Assembly (NCBI RefSeq): GCF_031679605.1
Contig: NZ_CP117522.1
Span: 9,548,001-9,612,000, forward strand
Length of the DNA: 64,000 nucleotides
Source: Streptomyces luomodiensis
GTDB taxonomy: Bacteria; Actinomycetota; Actinomycetes; Streptomycetales; Streptomycetaceae
Direction: 5' to 3'
Each line of letters opens with the position of its first letter. The stretch's first letter is position 1. The notes under the pieces were generated by a model, which saw only the letters and a program-made list of their open reading frames with translations, did not search any database and was not told the DNA's origin. The position numbers were made by a program, and so were the translations under genes. This document shows, piece after piece, positions 24,218-33,300 of this stretch.

Positions 24218-26172
24218 CCTCGCGCCTCCGGCCCGGCCGCCGTGACGACCACCTGGTGCTGGTAGGAGAAGACGAGCGCGCCCGGGGCCACCTCGATACG
24301 GTCCGCCGGGGCGCCGCGCCGCCCGGTGAGGGGGTCGGCGGGGAACAGCCGGATCTCCTCCACGAGCGCCTCGCCGGTGGCGCGTTGCAGCACGCCGAAC
24401 ACCTCCCCGTACTGCACCGGCCGCCCGAACGGCCACCCGGTGCCGTCCGGGCCGCCGCGCAGCGGGTTGAGGTGCCGGAACAGCGCGGCGAGCGCCGCCT
24501 CGCGCACCCGGTCGGCGTCGCCCGGCGCCGCGGCGAGCCGGGCCACCACGGTGACGCCCTGGTAGACCGGCGGTTCCACGACGAGGCGGGTGCCGATCAG
24601 CCGCCGCTCGTCCAGGCTCGTGGTGATCGCTTCGAGCACCTGGTCGGACGGGATGAGCTGCTCGAAGCGGAGCCGGTCGCCCTCGTCGGCCACCGCGTCC
24701 GGCACCACCAGGACCCGCACCGCGCCCGGCCCGTCCCCGGCGGGCAGACAGCGCACCCGCCGCACCGAGGGCGCTGCCTGACGGCTGATGACCTCGTAGT
24801 CCTCGGCGGTCACCGCGCGCTCCTGCATCCGCAGTGCGTCCGGCGCCCGCAGCTTGGCGTTCTCGACGGTCTCCCCGGCGACCCCGCCGCGCGCCGCCTC
24901 CCGGTTCTCGACCCGCGCCACGTACGGGACGGAGCTGCGCAGGACGGAGATCGCGCCGCGGGCCACGTTGCCCGCCGGGCCGCCGCCGGTGCGGTAGCGG
25001 GCCACCCGTACCTCGGCGCCCTTGGGCGGCACGGCGCCGCACTGCCGCAGGGTGCCGTCCGGTTCGCGCAGCGCCGGGGGAAAGGTGAACTCGCCGGTGG
25101 TCGCGTCCACGCGGACATGCCGGTCGGCGGGCCCCGAGCGGCCGAAGTGCTCCACCACGTCCCAGCGCTGCCACCCCTCGGCCGAGGAGACCTCCACCAC
25201 CGGCGGCTCGCCGTCGAGGAGGACCGGTGGGCGGCCGAGCCGGAAGGTCTGCCCCGCGACCCCCTCCGAGGTGCCCAGCGGCACGTCGGTGACGGTCTCG
25301 GCGTGTTCGACGGTCATGGTGCCGCCGACGGTGAACACCGCCGCCTCGCGCACCGTCGGGGACTCCGAGTAGAACGGCTGGCCCGGTTCCGCCTCGGTGA
25401 CCCGGCAGCGCAGCCACCCCGCCCGGGTCCCGCTGATCACCGAGGCCGTATGAGCGGCCGGTACGTACACGATGACCTCACCGGGCCGGTTCAGCCCGCC
25501 CGTGGTGTCCGGGCCGGTCTCGCAGAGCCGCCAGCGCCCGCCGTCCCACGCCTCCCACACCAGCGGGGGCTGGCGCGGATCCACCCCGATGCCCTCGACC
25601 CGGCTGTCCAGACGCACCGCCACCACACAGCGCGGCACGGCGGTCGGCAGACCGAACAGCAGCGCGTCGCCCGGTTCCGGCGCCGCCTGGAAACACGGTA
25701 CGTCGCGGCCCTCGGCCAGCTCCCCGGTGCGGTCGGTCTGCTCACCGGTCCGAGGTGCGGTCACCAGGCGTATCAACGCGCTGGGCACGATGCGCAGTTC
25801 GGCGGTGGTGGTGAACACCACGGGATCCTCCGCCTCGCCGCTCGCCGTCGTCACCTCGGTGCCGGCGGGCAGCGCCACCGTGTCGGGCTGCGGCGCCGAC
25901 AGCCAGAAGTCGGCCTCGGCCACCGCCGCGGCCGGCGGGAACAGCCGGATGCCCAGCAGATCGAGGAACGCGAGGTAGTTCTTGTCCGGAACCCGGTTCA
26001 GCCGGTACAGCACCTGGTCCACCAGGTAGGCGAACGTCTCGAGCAGAGTGACGCCGGGGTCGGAGACGTTGTGGTCGGTCCACTCCGGGGCGCGCTGCTG
26101 CACGTACCGCTTCGCCTCGTCCACGAGCTGCTGGAAGCGGCGGTCGTCCAGGTTGGGGGAGGGCAGCGCCAT
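24214..26172 (-). CDS. Baseplate J-like protein of the injection system
   Basis: 652 aa. The N-terminus LDDRRFQQLVDEAKRYV and HNVSDPGVTLLETFAYLVDQVLYRLNRVPDKNY is typical of Afp11/Pvc11 and gpJ-type baseplate proteins. The central region is beta-rich (LPAGTEVTTASGEAED, PVVFTTTAEL), and the late segment ARLRAPDALRMQERAVTAEDYEVI is replaced here by a very similar sequence starting at KLRAPDALRMQ. ATG 26172 overlaps the stop of the gp25-like gene by one base. It is expected to build the wedge arms that link spike and sheath. Confidence 0.85.
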   Translation of the reverse strand: MALPSPNLDDRRFQQLVDEAKRYVQQRAPEWTDHNVSDPGVTLLETFAYLVDQVLYRLNRVPDKNYLAFLDLLGIRLFPPAAAVAEADFWLSAPQPDTVALPAGTEVTTASGEAEDPVVFTTTAELRIVPSALIRLVTAPRTGEQTDRTGELAEGRDVPCFQAAPEPGDALLFGLPTAVPRCVVAVRLDSRVEGIGVDPRQPPLVWEAWDGGRWRLCETGPDTTGGLNRPGEVIVYVPAAHTASVISGTRAGWLRCRVTEAEPGQPFYSESPTVREAAVFTVGGTMTVEHAETVTDVPLGTSEGVAGQTFRLGRPPVLLDGEPPVVEVSSAEGWQRWDVVEHFGRSGPADRHVRVDATTGEFTFPPALREPDGTLRQCGAVPPKGAEVRVARYRTGGGPAGNVARGAISVLRSSVPYVARVENREAARGGVAGETVENAKLRAPDALRMQERAVTAEDYEVISRQAAPSVRRVRCLPAGDGPGAVRVLVVPDAVADEGDRLRFEQLIPSDQVLEAITTSLDERRLIGTRLVVEPPVYQGVTVVARLAAAPGDADRVREAALAALFRHLNPLRGGPDGTGWPFGRPVQYGEVFGVLQRATGEALVEEIRLFPADPLTGRRGAPADRIEVAPGALVFSYQHQVVVTAAGPEARG

Positions 26173-26594
26173 CAGTCCGCGACCTGCTCCCCGGACCCCT
26201 CGTCGGAGGGGATCGTGTAGAAGGGGAACACCAGGTTGCGCCGGTCGTTGGTGGACCGCACGGTGTAGTGCACGTCGATGTAGAGGGTTCCGGCCTCCAC
26301 GGCGTCGAACGCCACCACCACGTCGTCCACCGCGATCCGCGGCTCCCACCGCTCCAGCGCGTCGCGCACCTGCTGCGCGACGCGTCCGGCGGTGGCGCCG
26401 TCCACAGGGGCGAAGACGTCGTCGTGGATGCCGCAGCCGAACTCGGGGCGCATCGGGCGCTCGCCGGGCGCGGTGCCGAGCACCAGCCGGATCGCCTCCT
26501 CGATCTCCCGCTCCCGTTCCACCATGGCGATCCCGCCGGTCGGCCCGACCCGCAGCGGGAACGCCCAGCCGCGGCCGATGAAGCGCTCGCTCAT
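26172..26594 (-). CDS. GPW/gp25-like baseplate protein
   Basis: 140 aa. GRGWAFPLRVGPTGGIAMVERE, then EEAIRLVLGTAPGERPMRPEFGCGIHDDVF, is the gp25 family signature. In contractile tails this small protein joins the sheath end to the baseplate. The start ATG at 26594 overlaps the stop of the PAAR gene. The frame runs on upstream, but only inside the PAAR gene and without a start that makes sense. Confidence 0.88.
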   Translation of the reverse strand: MSERFIGRGWAFPLRVGPTGGIAMVEREREIEEAIRLVLGTAPGERPMRPEFGCGIHDDVFAPVDGATAGRVAQQVRDALERWEPRIAVDDVVVAFDAVEAGTLYIDVHYTVRSTNDRRNLVFPFYTIPSDEGSGEQVAD

Positions 26595-26911
26595 CACACA
26601 CCCCCGATCAGGACATTCACGGCGCCGATGTGCACGGTGGCGCCGCACGCCGTGCGATCGCCCGTCCGGGCGGCGGGCAGCCCGCCGATGAGCACCGGCC
26701 CCGCCGTGACGGCGCCCGGACCGGGCACGATCACATTGGCCGGTCCGAGGAGCGCGTGCGGCGGCATCGGGCAGGTGTGCAGACTGCCCACGACGGCGGC
26801 GGGCCGGCCGCCGATCAGCACCCGCGCCACCGCGGCGGCGGCGCCGGGTGGCGGGGCGGCGACCACCCCGCCGTGGCTGGTGGGGTCGCCGGTACGGGCT
26901 GCGGCTGGCAT
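26594..26911 (-). CDS. PAAR-domain spike-tip protein
   Basis: 105 aa, a bare PAAR domain. It has AARTGDPTSHGG at the N-terminus, IGGRPAAVVGSLHTCP in the centre, and IGGLPAARTGDRTACG and VNVLIGG repeats typical of the conical beta-repeat. The histidines and cysteines expected to hold the central metal (HGG, HTCP, TACG) are present. PAAR proteins cap the VgrG-like trimer. There is no C-terminal extension, so no covalently attached toxin. Confidence 0.9.
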   Translation of the reverse strand: MPAAARTGDPTSHGGVVAAPPPGAAAAVARVLIGGRPAAVVGSLHTCPMPPHALLGPANVIVPGPGAVTAGPVLIGGLPAARTGDRTACGATVHIGAVNVLIGGV

Positions 26912-27075
26912 GCGGCGCTCCTCAACGAGGGTCGGATCGGACGGGCGTGGCGGACGGTCGGGCCACGGAAGCCGTCGGCCCCCGCGGCCTCGGGCCTGGT
27001 GCCGGCCGGCGGGGCCGGGAGGGCCACCGGGGAACGGGGCACGGGGTGGCGTCGGGGAGGACACGGGCCGCCGCC

Positions 27076-28899
27076 TCAGTTGATCCGGATGAGCGCGGCC
27101 TTGAGCACACCCAGCAGACCGCCGTCCACGGTGACCTCCGACTGGCCGGCGACCCGCACCGTGCGGCCGCCGATGCGCACCGCGTTCGTGGCGCCCAGGT
27201 CCACCGTTCCGCCCCGTACCTTCACCGTGCCCTCCTTGGCGTCGAGCGTGATGCCGTCCTTGTCGAGCACGACCGAGCCGAGGGCGCGGCCCCGCCCGGC
27301 GTAGACCGTCAGCTCGATCCGGTTCCGCCGGTCGTCCAGGCGCACCTGGAGGCGTTCGTCCCCCGTCATCAGCCGCAGCCCCGAGGGGCCCGGCGCCTTC
27401 GCGTCCAAAAGCTCCACCCGGTGGCCCGAACGCGACACCACCGAGCGGCGGTTGACCTTTCCGCTCGTGCCGTCGACCAGGGGCACGTCATGGGGCGAGG
27501 GCCGGTCCACGCCGTTGTAGAGCCCGCCGATGACGTACGGACTGTCCAGCAGGCCCTGTTCGAACCCCACCAGCACCTCGTCGTTGACCTCCGGGCTCAC
27601 CACGCCCCCGCCGCCCTTGCCGCCCCACTGCACGGTGCGCACCCAGTCGGTGACGTAGTCGTCGTCCAGCCAGGGGAACCTCAGCCGCACCGCGCCGCGT
27701 TCACCGCCGTCCGGCTCGCGCACGTCCGTCACCACACCGATCGCCAGGCCCGGTACGCGGGGGCCGCGGGACGGTGCGTTGGCGCCCGTCACCAGGCCCG
27801 TCAGGGAGCGGTCCGGGCTGGCGCTCACCCACACCGTCGTCCGGTACCCGCCGTGCGGTTCGAGGACGTGGCGCACCGCGGTGGCCGTGTACCGGCCCGA
27901 GAACGCCTGCCCCACGTTGCCCAGCGCCACGGGTTTGCCCGCCCGCAGCCGCGGGTTCCCCTCGGCCAGCGCCTCCAGCTCCCCGAACCCCGCGCTGACG
28001 TGCGCGGCCGTCGCGTCCGCGACCGCCGTGGTCTCCGCCTGTGTGCGGTACGGGGTGTCGGTGACCGTCAGTTTCGCCGACGCGCCGAACCGGGCGCCGA
28101 GCGCGGGGCTCAGGCCCGGCAGCACCGTCTCGCTGGTCACCGACGGATGCCGCGCCACCAGCGGCCTCTTCGTGGTGGTGTCCCAGCCGCGCACCTCCAC
28201 CGACGCCGCGCCGTCCGCGGCCGTCAGCGAGGCCCGCAGCGCCAGCAGATTCCGCCCGTACTCCAGCACCATCGGGTTCCGGGTGGCCGGGGTGGACGGC
28301 GCGGGCGCGCCGGAGGCCCTCTCCGGCCGGACGAACTGGAGCACCCCCTGGTCGTCCACGCGCACCTGGGCGCCGCTCTCACCCGCCAGATAGTGCAGGA
28401 AGTCCCAGTCGGACACGTTCGCCTGCGAGAGCTGCCGATAGGTGACGGGCGCGGCCTGCACCGTGCCACAGGTCAGCCCGGCGCCCGCGGCCACCTTGCG
28501 GACGATCGCCGCCGCCGTCATGTTCCGGTACGCCCGCACCCTCCGGCCCCGCTGGAGGCGGTGCGCCTTGGAGTAGGCGCGCACCACCGTGAACGACCCC
28601 GTACGGTCCCGGTCCAGCTCCAGCGCCGTCACCTCGCCGCCGAACAGCCGCTCCCGCGCCTGCCCGGACGCCGTCACCACCGACACCCGCAGCGGGGTGC
28701 CGATGGTGATGCCGGTCGCCGCCAGCAACTCGTGGTCCGGGTCGCGGAAGGTGAGCACCGCCGCGTCCGGCAGGCCCACGTTCTCGTCCACCACGCAGCT
28801 CACCAACTGGGCGGCCCACACCGGGGGGAGTTCGGCGGGCGCCTCCACCACCGGGTCCGCCGCGAACGACCGGCCGCCTTGCGCCTGGGACGTGCTCAC
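27076..28899 (-). CDS. VgrG-like spike/hub protein (gpD plus gp5 OB-fold)
   Basis: 607 aa. The N-terminal half is a gpD/gp27-like hub (VTALELDRDRTGSFTVVRAYSKAHRLQRG, ANVSDWDFLHYLAGESGAQVRVDDQGVL), followed by the gp5 OB-fold (GERGAVRLRFPWLDDDYVTDWVR, VSPEVNDEVLVGFEQG), a DSPYVIGGLYNG motif and a C-terminal beta-helix. This is the Afp8/Pvc8 type. GTG 28899 follows GAGGAGAAG and overlaps the LysM gene stop by four bases. It ends in a short hydrophobic beta segment and carries no obvious effector domain. Confidence 0.88.
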   Translation of the reverse strand: MSTSQAQGGRSFAADPVVEAPAELPPVWAAQLVSCVVDENVGLPDAAVLTFRDPDHELLAATGITIGTPLRVSVVTASGQARERLFGGEVTALELDRDRTGSFTVVRAYSKAHRLQRGRRVRAYRNMTAAAIVRKVAAGAGLTCGTVQAAPVTYRQLSQANVSDWDFLHYLAGESGAQVRVDDQGVLQFVRPERASGAPAPSTPATRNPMVLEYGRNLLALRASLTAADGAASVEVRGWDTTTKRPLVARHPSVTSETVLPGLSPALGARFGASAKLTVTDTPYRTQAETTAVADATAAHVSAGFGELEALAEGNPRLRAGKPVALGNVGQAFSGRYTATAVRHVLEPHGGYRTTVWVSASPDRSLTGLVTGANAPSRGPRVPGLAIGVVTDVREPDGGERGAVRLRFPWLDDDYVTDWVRTVQWGGKGGGGVVSPEVNDEVLVGFEQGLLDSPYVIGGLYNGVDRPSPHDVPLVDGTSGKVNRRSVVSRSGHRVELLDAKAPGPSGLRLMTGDERLQVRLDDRRNRIELTVYAGRGRALGSVVLDKDGITLDAKEGTVKVRGGTVDLGATNAVRIGGRTVRVAGQSEVTVDGGLLGVLKAALIRIN

Positions 28900-29618
28900 C
28901 GCTTCTCCTCGCTCCCGGCGTCCCGCAGTCCGGGCACCACCAGTTCGGCGCCGGGCGCGAGCACCATCGGGTCGTCGATGCCGTTCGCCTCCGCGATGAC
29001 CCGCCAGGCCGTCGGGTCGCCGTACTCCCGCCAGGCCAGCAGGGCCAGGCTGTCGCCCGCCACCACGGTGTGCGTACTGCGGGCGGTCCGCGCCCCGGAC
29101 GTCGGGTTCTGGCCCGGCGGGTCGACGCTCGCCTCCTCGATCGACAGCGCGCAGGTGGCCCGCAGCGGCTTGCCGTCCACGTCGAACAGCGTGTACGTCA
29201 CCGACAGGCTCGACAGCACCCCGTCGAACGAGGTCGTCCGCGCCGTGCCCCACTCGAACCGCACCCACGGACTGGCCGGTTTCTTGCGGCCCAGGCTGGC
29301 CGGGGTCGGCACACACGCCTTCATCAGCTTCTCCACCGCCTGCTCCACCGAGCCGTCGTGGGTGGCGGTCGCGTCCAGGAACACCTCGAGGCTCAGGGTG
29401 CGCGGCCCGCTGCCCACGAACTCGGGCAGCGCCGACTGCCCGGCCATACGGGACGGGGTGCGCCGCCACTCGGTGGTCTTGCGCAGCTCCAGCGTGGACG
29501 GGTTGAACTGGAGGCCGAGCCGCGCGATCGTCCCGCCGGGCTTCGCCCCGACCGACGTCGGCGGCTCCTTCAGGGTGAGCTGCGCCCTCGCCCGGCTGGC
29601 GCGGACCGCTGGGGACAT
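28896..29618 (-). CDS. LysM-domain injection-system tube/baseplate protein (Afp7-like)
   Basis: 240 aa. The N-terminal domain (LGLQFNPSTLELRKTTEWRR, LSLEVFLDATATHDGSVEQAVEKL) is the eCIS tube-associated domain, and the C-terminal 55 residues form one LysM domain (THTVVAGDSLALLAWREYGDPTAWRVIAEAN). In characterised systems this protein bridges the tube end and the spike. The ATG follows AGAAAGGAAGG; immediately upstream in the mRNA is an unusual C11 run (plus-strand G11). Confidence 0.88.
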   Translation of the reverse strand: MSPAVRASRARAQLTLKEPPTSVGAKPGGTIARLGLQFNPSTLELRKTTEWRRTPSRMAGQSALPEFVGSGPRTLSLEVFLDATATHDGSVEQAVEKLMKACVPTPASLGRKKPASPWVRFEWGTARTTSFDGVLSSLSVTYTLFDVDGKPLRATCALSIEEASVDPPGQNPTSGARTARSTHTVVAGDSLALLAWREYGDPTAWRVIAEANGIDDPMVLAPGAELVVPGLRDAGSEEKR

Positions 29619-29635
29619 ACCGGGCCTTCCTTTCT

Positions 29636-29653
29636 GGGGGGGGGGGAGGGGGG
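29636..29653. repeat. Homopolymer tract: G11, A, G6 upstream of the LysM gene
   Basis: Eleven G at 29636-29646, an A, then six G at 29648-29653 on the plus strand. In the minus-strand transcript it is a poly-C run that ends 18 bases before the LysM gene start codon and just before its ribosome site. Runs of this length are prone to slippage. Confidence 0.95.
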
Positions 29654-29706
29654 ACGGGGTACGCGGGTCCGGGGGACGGGGGTACGCCGGTCGGCTCAGG
29701 GAGGGG

Positions 29707-30132
29707 TCAGGAGGGACGCAGCCCCTCGTGGGCGATCTCCAGGGTCTCCACGGCGGGTTCGGAGCTGGCGGGATCGAACGACGGCCCCTGCCAGCGCACG
29801 GGGACGATCCCGAACACCTGCCAACTGATGATCCGGGTCAAGTCCGGTTTCAGCGCCACGATCTCGCCGTCCTTGGGCTCCACCCGACGCAGCGTCTCGT
29901 CCAGCCAGCGGCCGATCTTGGCCGTGTCGGCGGTGACCGGCCGGGTGAGCGTGATGTTCGACCAGGTGACGCGCCCGGGTAGCTGCCAGGTGAAGCCGTT
30001 GTTGCCGCCCTCGGCGTAGCTCTCCATCTCGACCTCGGCGCCCATACCGGAGCAGGTGTGGAAGGCGCCCAGGTCGTTGCCGCCGATGGCGAGCCGGAAG
30101 AACACGCTCGTCGCGAAGATGCTGTCCGTCAT
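29707..30132 (-). CDS. Phage tail tube-like protein (second tube paralogue)
   Basis: 141 aa. The pattern FRLAIGGNDLGAFHTCSGMGAEVEMESYAEGGNNGFTWQLPGRVTWSNITLTRPV is the conserved phage-tail-region (gp19/Hcp-like) tube family; total length is standard. It is distinct from the main tube protein at 34338 and is the type usually placed at the tube-baseplate interface (Afp5/Afp6-like). ATG 30132. The 195-bp gap upstream is a low-complexity stretch without a gene. Confidence 0.88.
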   Translation of the reverse strand: MTDSIFATSVFFRLAIGGNDLGAFHTCSGMGAEVEMESYAEGGNNGFTWQLPGRVTWSNITLTRPVTADTAKIGRWLDETLRRVEPKDGEIVALKPDLTRIISWQVFGIVPVRWQGPSFDPASSEPAVETLEIAHEGLRPS

Positions 30133-30149
30133 GCGTCCGCCCTCCGCCC

Positions 30150-30320
30150 ACCCGCCGGTTCACCCGCCCGTTCGCCCTTCCCGCCGACCGTCCGACCGCC
30201 TGTCCGCCTGCTCACCCGTCCGTTCATCCGTGCGCCCACCCGTCCGTTCAGCCGTGCGTTCGTCCGGACGTCATCCATCGGCCCGTTCACGTGCCTGTCC
30301 ATGTGCCCGTGCCTCCGTCT
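30150..30320. repeat. Low-complexity, degenerate short repeats between two injection-system genes
   Basis: The gap contains many imperfect copies of CCCGTCCGTTCA and GTCCGTCC-like words on the plus strand. The frames through it encode only short Pro/Arg/Ser repeats. I see no gene or clear promoter. Confidence 0.5.
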
Positions 30321-30327
30321 CCCGGCC

Positions 30328-33300
30328 TCAGCGGCGTCCGTCGTAGGGGCGGCCCATGCGTTCCCGGCCGCGCCGCAGTTCGGCGCGGAGCAGCCGGGCC
30401 ACCGGATCGAGCAGGCGGCGCGCCAGGTCGTCCAGGTCGGCGCCGGGGTTCTCCAGGGCGTCGGGGTGCTGGGCGGCGCCCGCGCCGGACGCGGGCGAGG
30501 CGGCCGGGCCGGCGGCCCGCGCCGGCCGATCACCGGCCGGCACGCCCGTGGCCGGTCCGCCCGTGGGCACAGCGGAGCCAACCGGCGCCGCCTCGCGACG
30601 CTGGACCGGTGGCGCCGTCCGGCCGGTTCCGCCGCCACCTGTCGCTGGCGCGGCGCCGTGTGCCCCGGAACCCGGCCGGGCCCGCACCACGGGAACGGGC
30701 CGCGCCGGGACCGCGGTGGCCGACGGGAGGCCCGTCGGCGCCGGTCCCTCCGGGGTGGCCACCGGGCGCCGGTCCGGTACGGCGGTGGCCGGTACGGCCG
30801 GGGCGGTTCGGACGACGGGGGTGGCCGGAGCGGCCGGGGTGGCCGGGGTGGCGGCGGTGCCGTGGGCGGTCGGGGTGCGCGCCGTGACGTCCCCGGCCGT
30901 GGTCCGGCCGGGCGGTGCGGGCCGGACCACAGGGGCGGGCTGGACGGCGCTCAGGGCACGTTGGCCGGGGCCAGGGGCGCGCTGCACGGGGTCCAGGGCG
31001 CCGCTCTGTCGTACGCCCGGAACGACCGGCCCGGGGCGTACGGCCGCGGCCCGCTGGACCCGTGGCGCCGCCGGAACGGTGGCGGAAGGGTGCGGGACCG
31101 ACGGCGCGGGGCCCTCGGGGGCCTTCCCGGGGGCCTCCCCGGGGGTGGCCGGGCCACCGGACCAGCGCACCGGCACCACGGGACGGCCGCCGGGTCGCGC
31201 GACGGCAGGCGGCGCCGTCCCGTGCGCCGCGCGGGTGTCGAGGGTGAGGGGACGCGCGGCGAGCAGCGCGAGCGAGCGGGGTACCGCTTGAGCGGGGCGC
31301 GCTGCACGGCGGGCCGTGCCGCTCGGGGCGGCCACGCCGGGGCCGCCGTCGCCACCGGTGCGGGCGGCCACCGCTCGGGCGACGACAACCGGCGAGGGGG
31401 CGCCCGGTCCCGGTCCGGCGGCCGCGGCGCCGGGTCGCTGGGCGCGTCCCGCCGTGCCGGACGCGTCCGTGTCGTGTGCGTCCGGCGCGGCTGGGGACGG
31501 CGTGACCAGCGGTGGGGCGGGTGTGTGCGCGGGCCCATGACGGACGGCGTCACCTGCCGGGTCGGTGGACGGGGGATGGCCCATGAGGTGGTGCGGCACA
31601 TCGGCCGACCCCAGCAGAGGGGCGGCCTGGTCCGTCCCGCCGCTTCCTGGCGACGCCGGATCACCCGCCGTGGGCGGTGCTGTTGACGGCCCCGGCCCGC
31701 GGCCTGGTCCCGCCGGAGCGCGCTGGGCGTCCGGGCCGGGAGCCGTGCGGGCGGCGCGGGCGCCGGACGCGGTGGAACCGGGTGCCTCGGCGCTCGGCGG
31801 CAGGGCGGGCAGAGGCGCGCCCAGACCGCCGCGCGCCCGTGCCCCGGAGCGGCCGGGCGCCGGGGGCCGGCGCGGGGGGTTCGCCGGGCCGTCCGGGCCG
31901 TCCGGATCGTCCGGCGCGCCGTGCGCCGTACGCGTCGCGCCGCCGTCGTACGGGACCGGGCCGCCGGTGGCGCCGTCCGCGCGGCGCTGGACGACGGGCC
32001 CCACCGGCCCGGGTGCGGCGTGCGGAGCCGAGGCGCCCGGGGGCGGCGGGGCCGCCGTGGGGGGAAGTTCGCTCAGCGGCGCGCCGAGGGGCGCGCGGCT
32101 TCCCGCGCGCGGGGCGCCGGGTGCCGTGGCGTCGCCGGGTGCCATCGGGGTGGCGGCGGTGGGTGCCGTCGTGGGGGCGGCGGTGGGGCCGGGCGCCCCG
32201 GACGTGGCCCGGTCGCCGGGCGTCGCGCTCGTGGCCGGACGCAGTGCCGGAAGGCGGCGCACCGGTCCGGCGGGCCGCCGGGCGACGATCGGCGAAGGCC
32301 CCAGCGGACGGAGGGGGACGGCCGGTCCGGACTCGTCGGGGCCGGAGGCCGCCTGCCCGTCTCCCCGGGCGGAACCTGTCCCCGACGTCCCTGCTGCGGT
32401 GCGTCGGCCGGACGGACCGGCGGACGGCGGCGTACCGCCCTCGGCCCGGGACCCGCCCGGCGGCCGGGCCTGGCCGGTGCGGTGCGGTGCGGCGGGCCCG
32501 CCGTCGGCGGACCGGGCCACGGACGCCTTCGCGTGCGGCACCACGGCCACGCGTCGCACGAGCGGGATCTGGGGAGGAGTTGTCCGGCGACCGGTGCCGG
32601 CGGAGGTCACCACCGGGCCGGCACCCGGTACGGCAGGGGAGGGAGCGAGGCCGCGATCCCGGTGCGGGGTGTCCGAACCGCCGTCTGCGGAAGGGGCGCC
32701 GGTGACGGGGCGCGCCACGGCGGCCCGCGGCTCGGGGCCCGTCCCGGCGGGTCCGGTCCCGGCGGACCCCGTGCCGCCGGAGCGGTCACGGGAAGACCGC
32801 ATGACGGAGGGCCCCGACCCGGACGGAGCGGGCCGGGTCCCGACCGGACCGGGCGCAGGGGCACCGGACGTGACGGAACCGGGCACAGAGGCACCGGACG
32901 TGGCGGAACCGGATATGACGGCACCGGACGTGGCGGAACCAGACGTGGCGGAACCGGATATGACGGCACCGGACGTGACGGCACCGGACGTGGCGGAACC
33001 GGACGCGGCGGAACCGGACGTGACGGAACCGGACGTGACCGCACCGGACGCGCCAGGACCGGACGCGGCAGGACCGGACGCGGCAGGACCGGGCGCTCCC
33101 GGCCCGGTCCGTCCGGGGCCGGACGGTCGCGCACCCGCACGCGAGCGCCCCGCGGCCCCGCCGGCGCCCCCGGCCCGCGCAGCACCCGCGACCCCCGGTG
33201 TCCGGGCGTCCGGCGCGGCGTCCGGGGTACCGCCGTCGGAGGCGGCCGCTCCCTCCGGACGCACGGCGCGGAGCAGCAGCGGCCCCCCGCCGCTCGGAGC

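Noticed and set aside
26848..29982. Plus-strand open frame of over 1000 codons opposite the VgrG-like and LysM genes
   Set aside because: The minus strand has clear VgrG, LysM and operon overlaps; the plus frame is Arg/His-rich without motifs.
30150..30320. CRISPR-like array
   Set aside because: The short words are imperfect and unevenly spaced, and there are no cas genes in the window.
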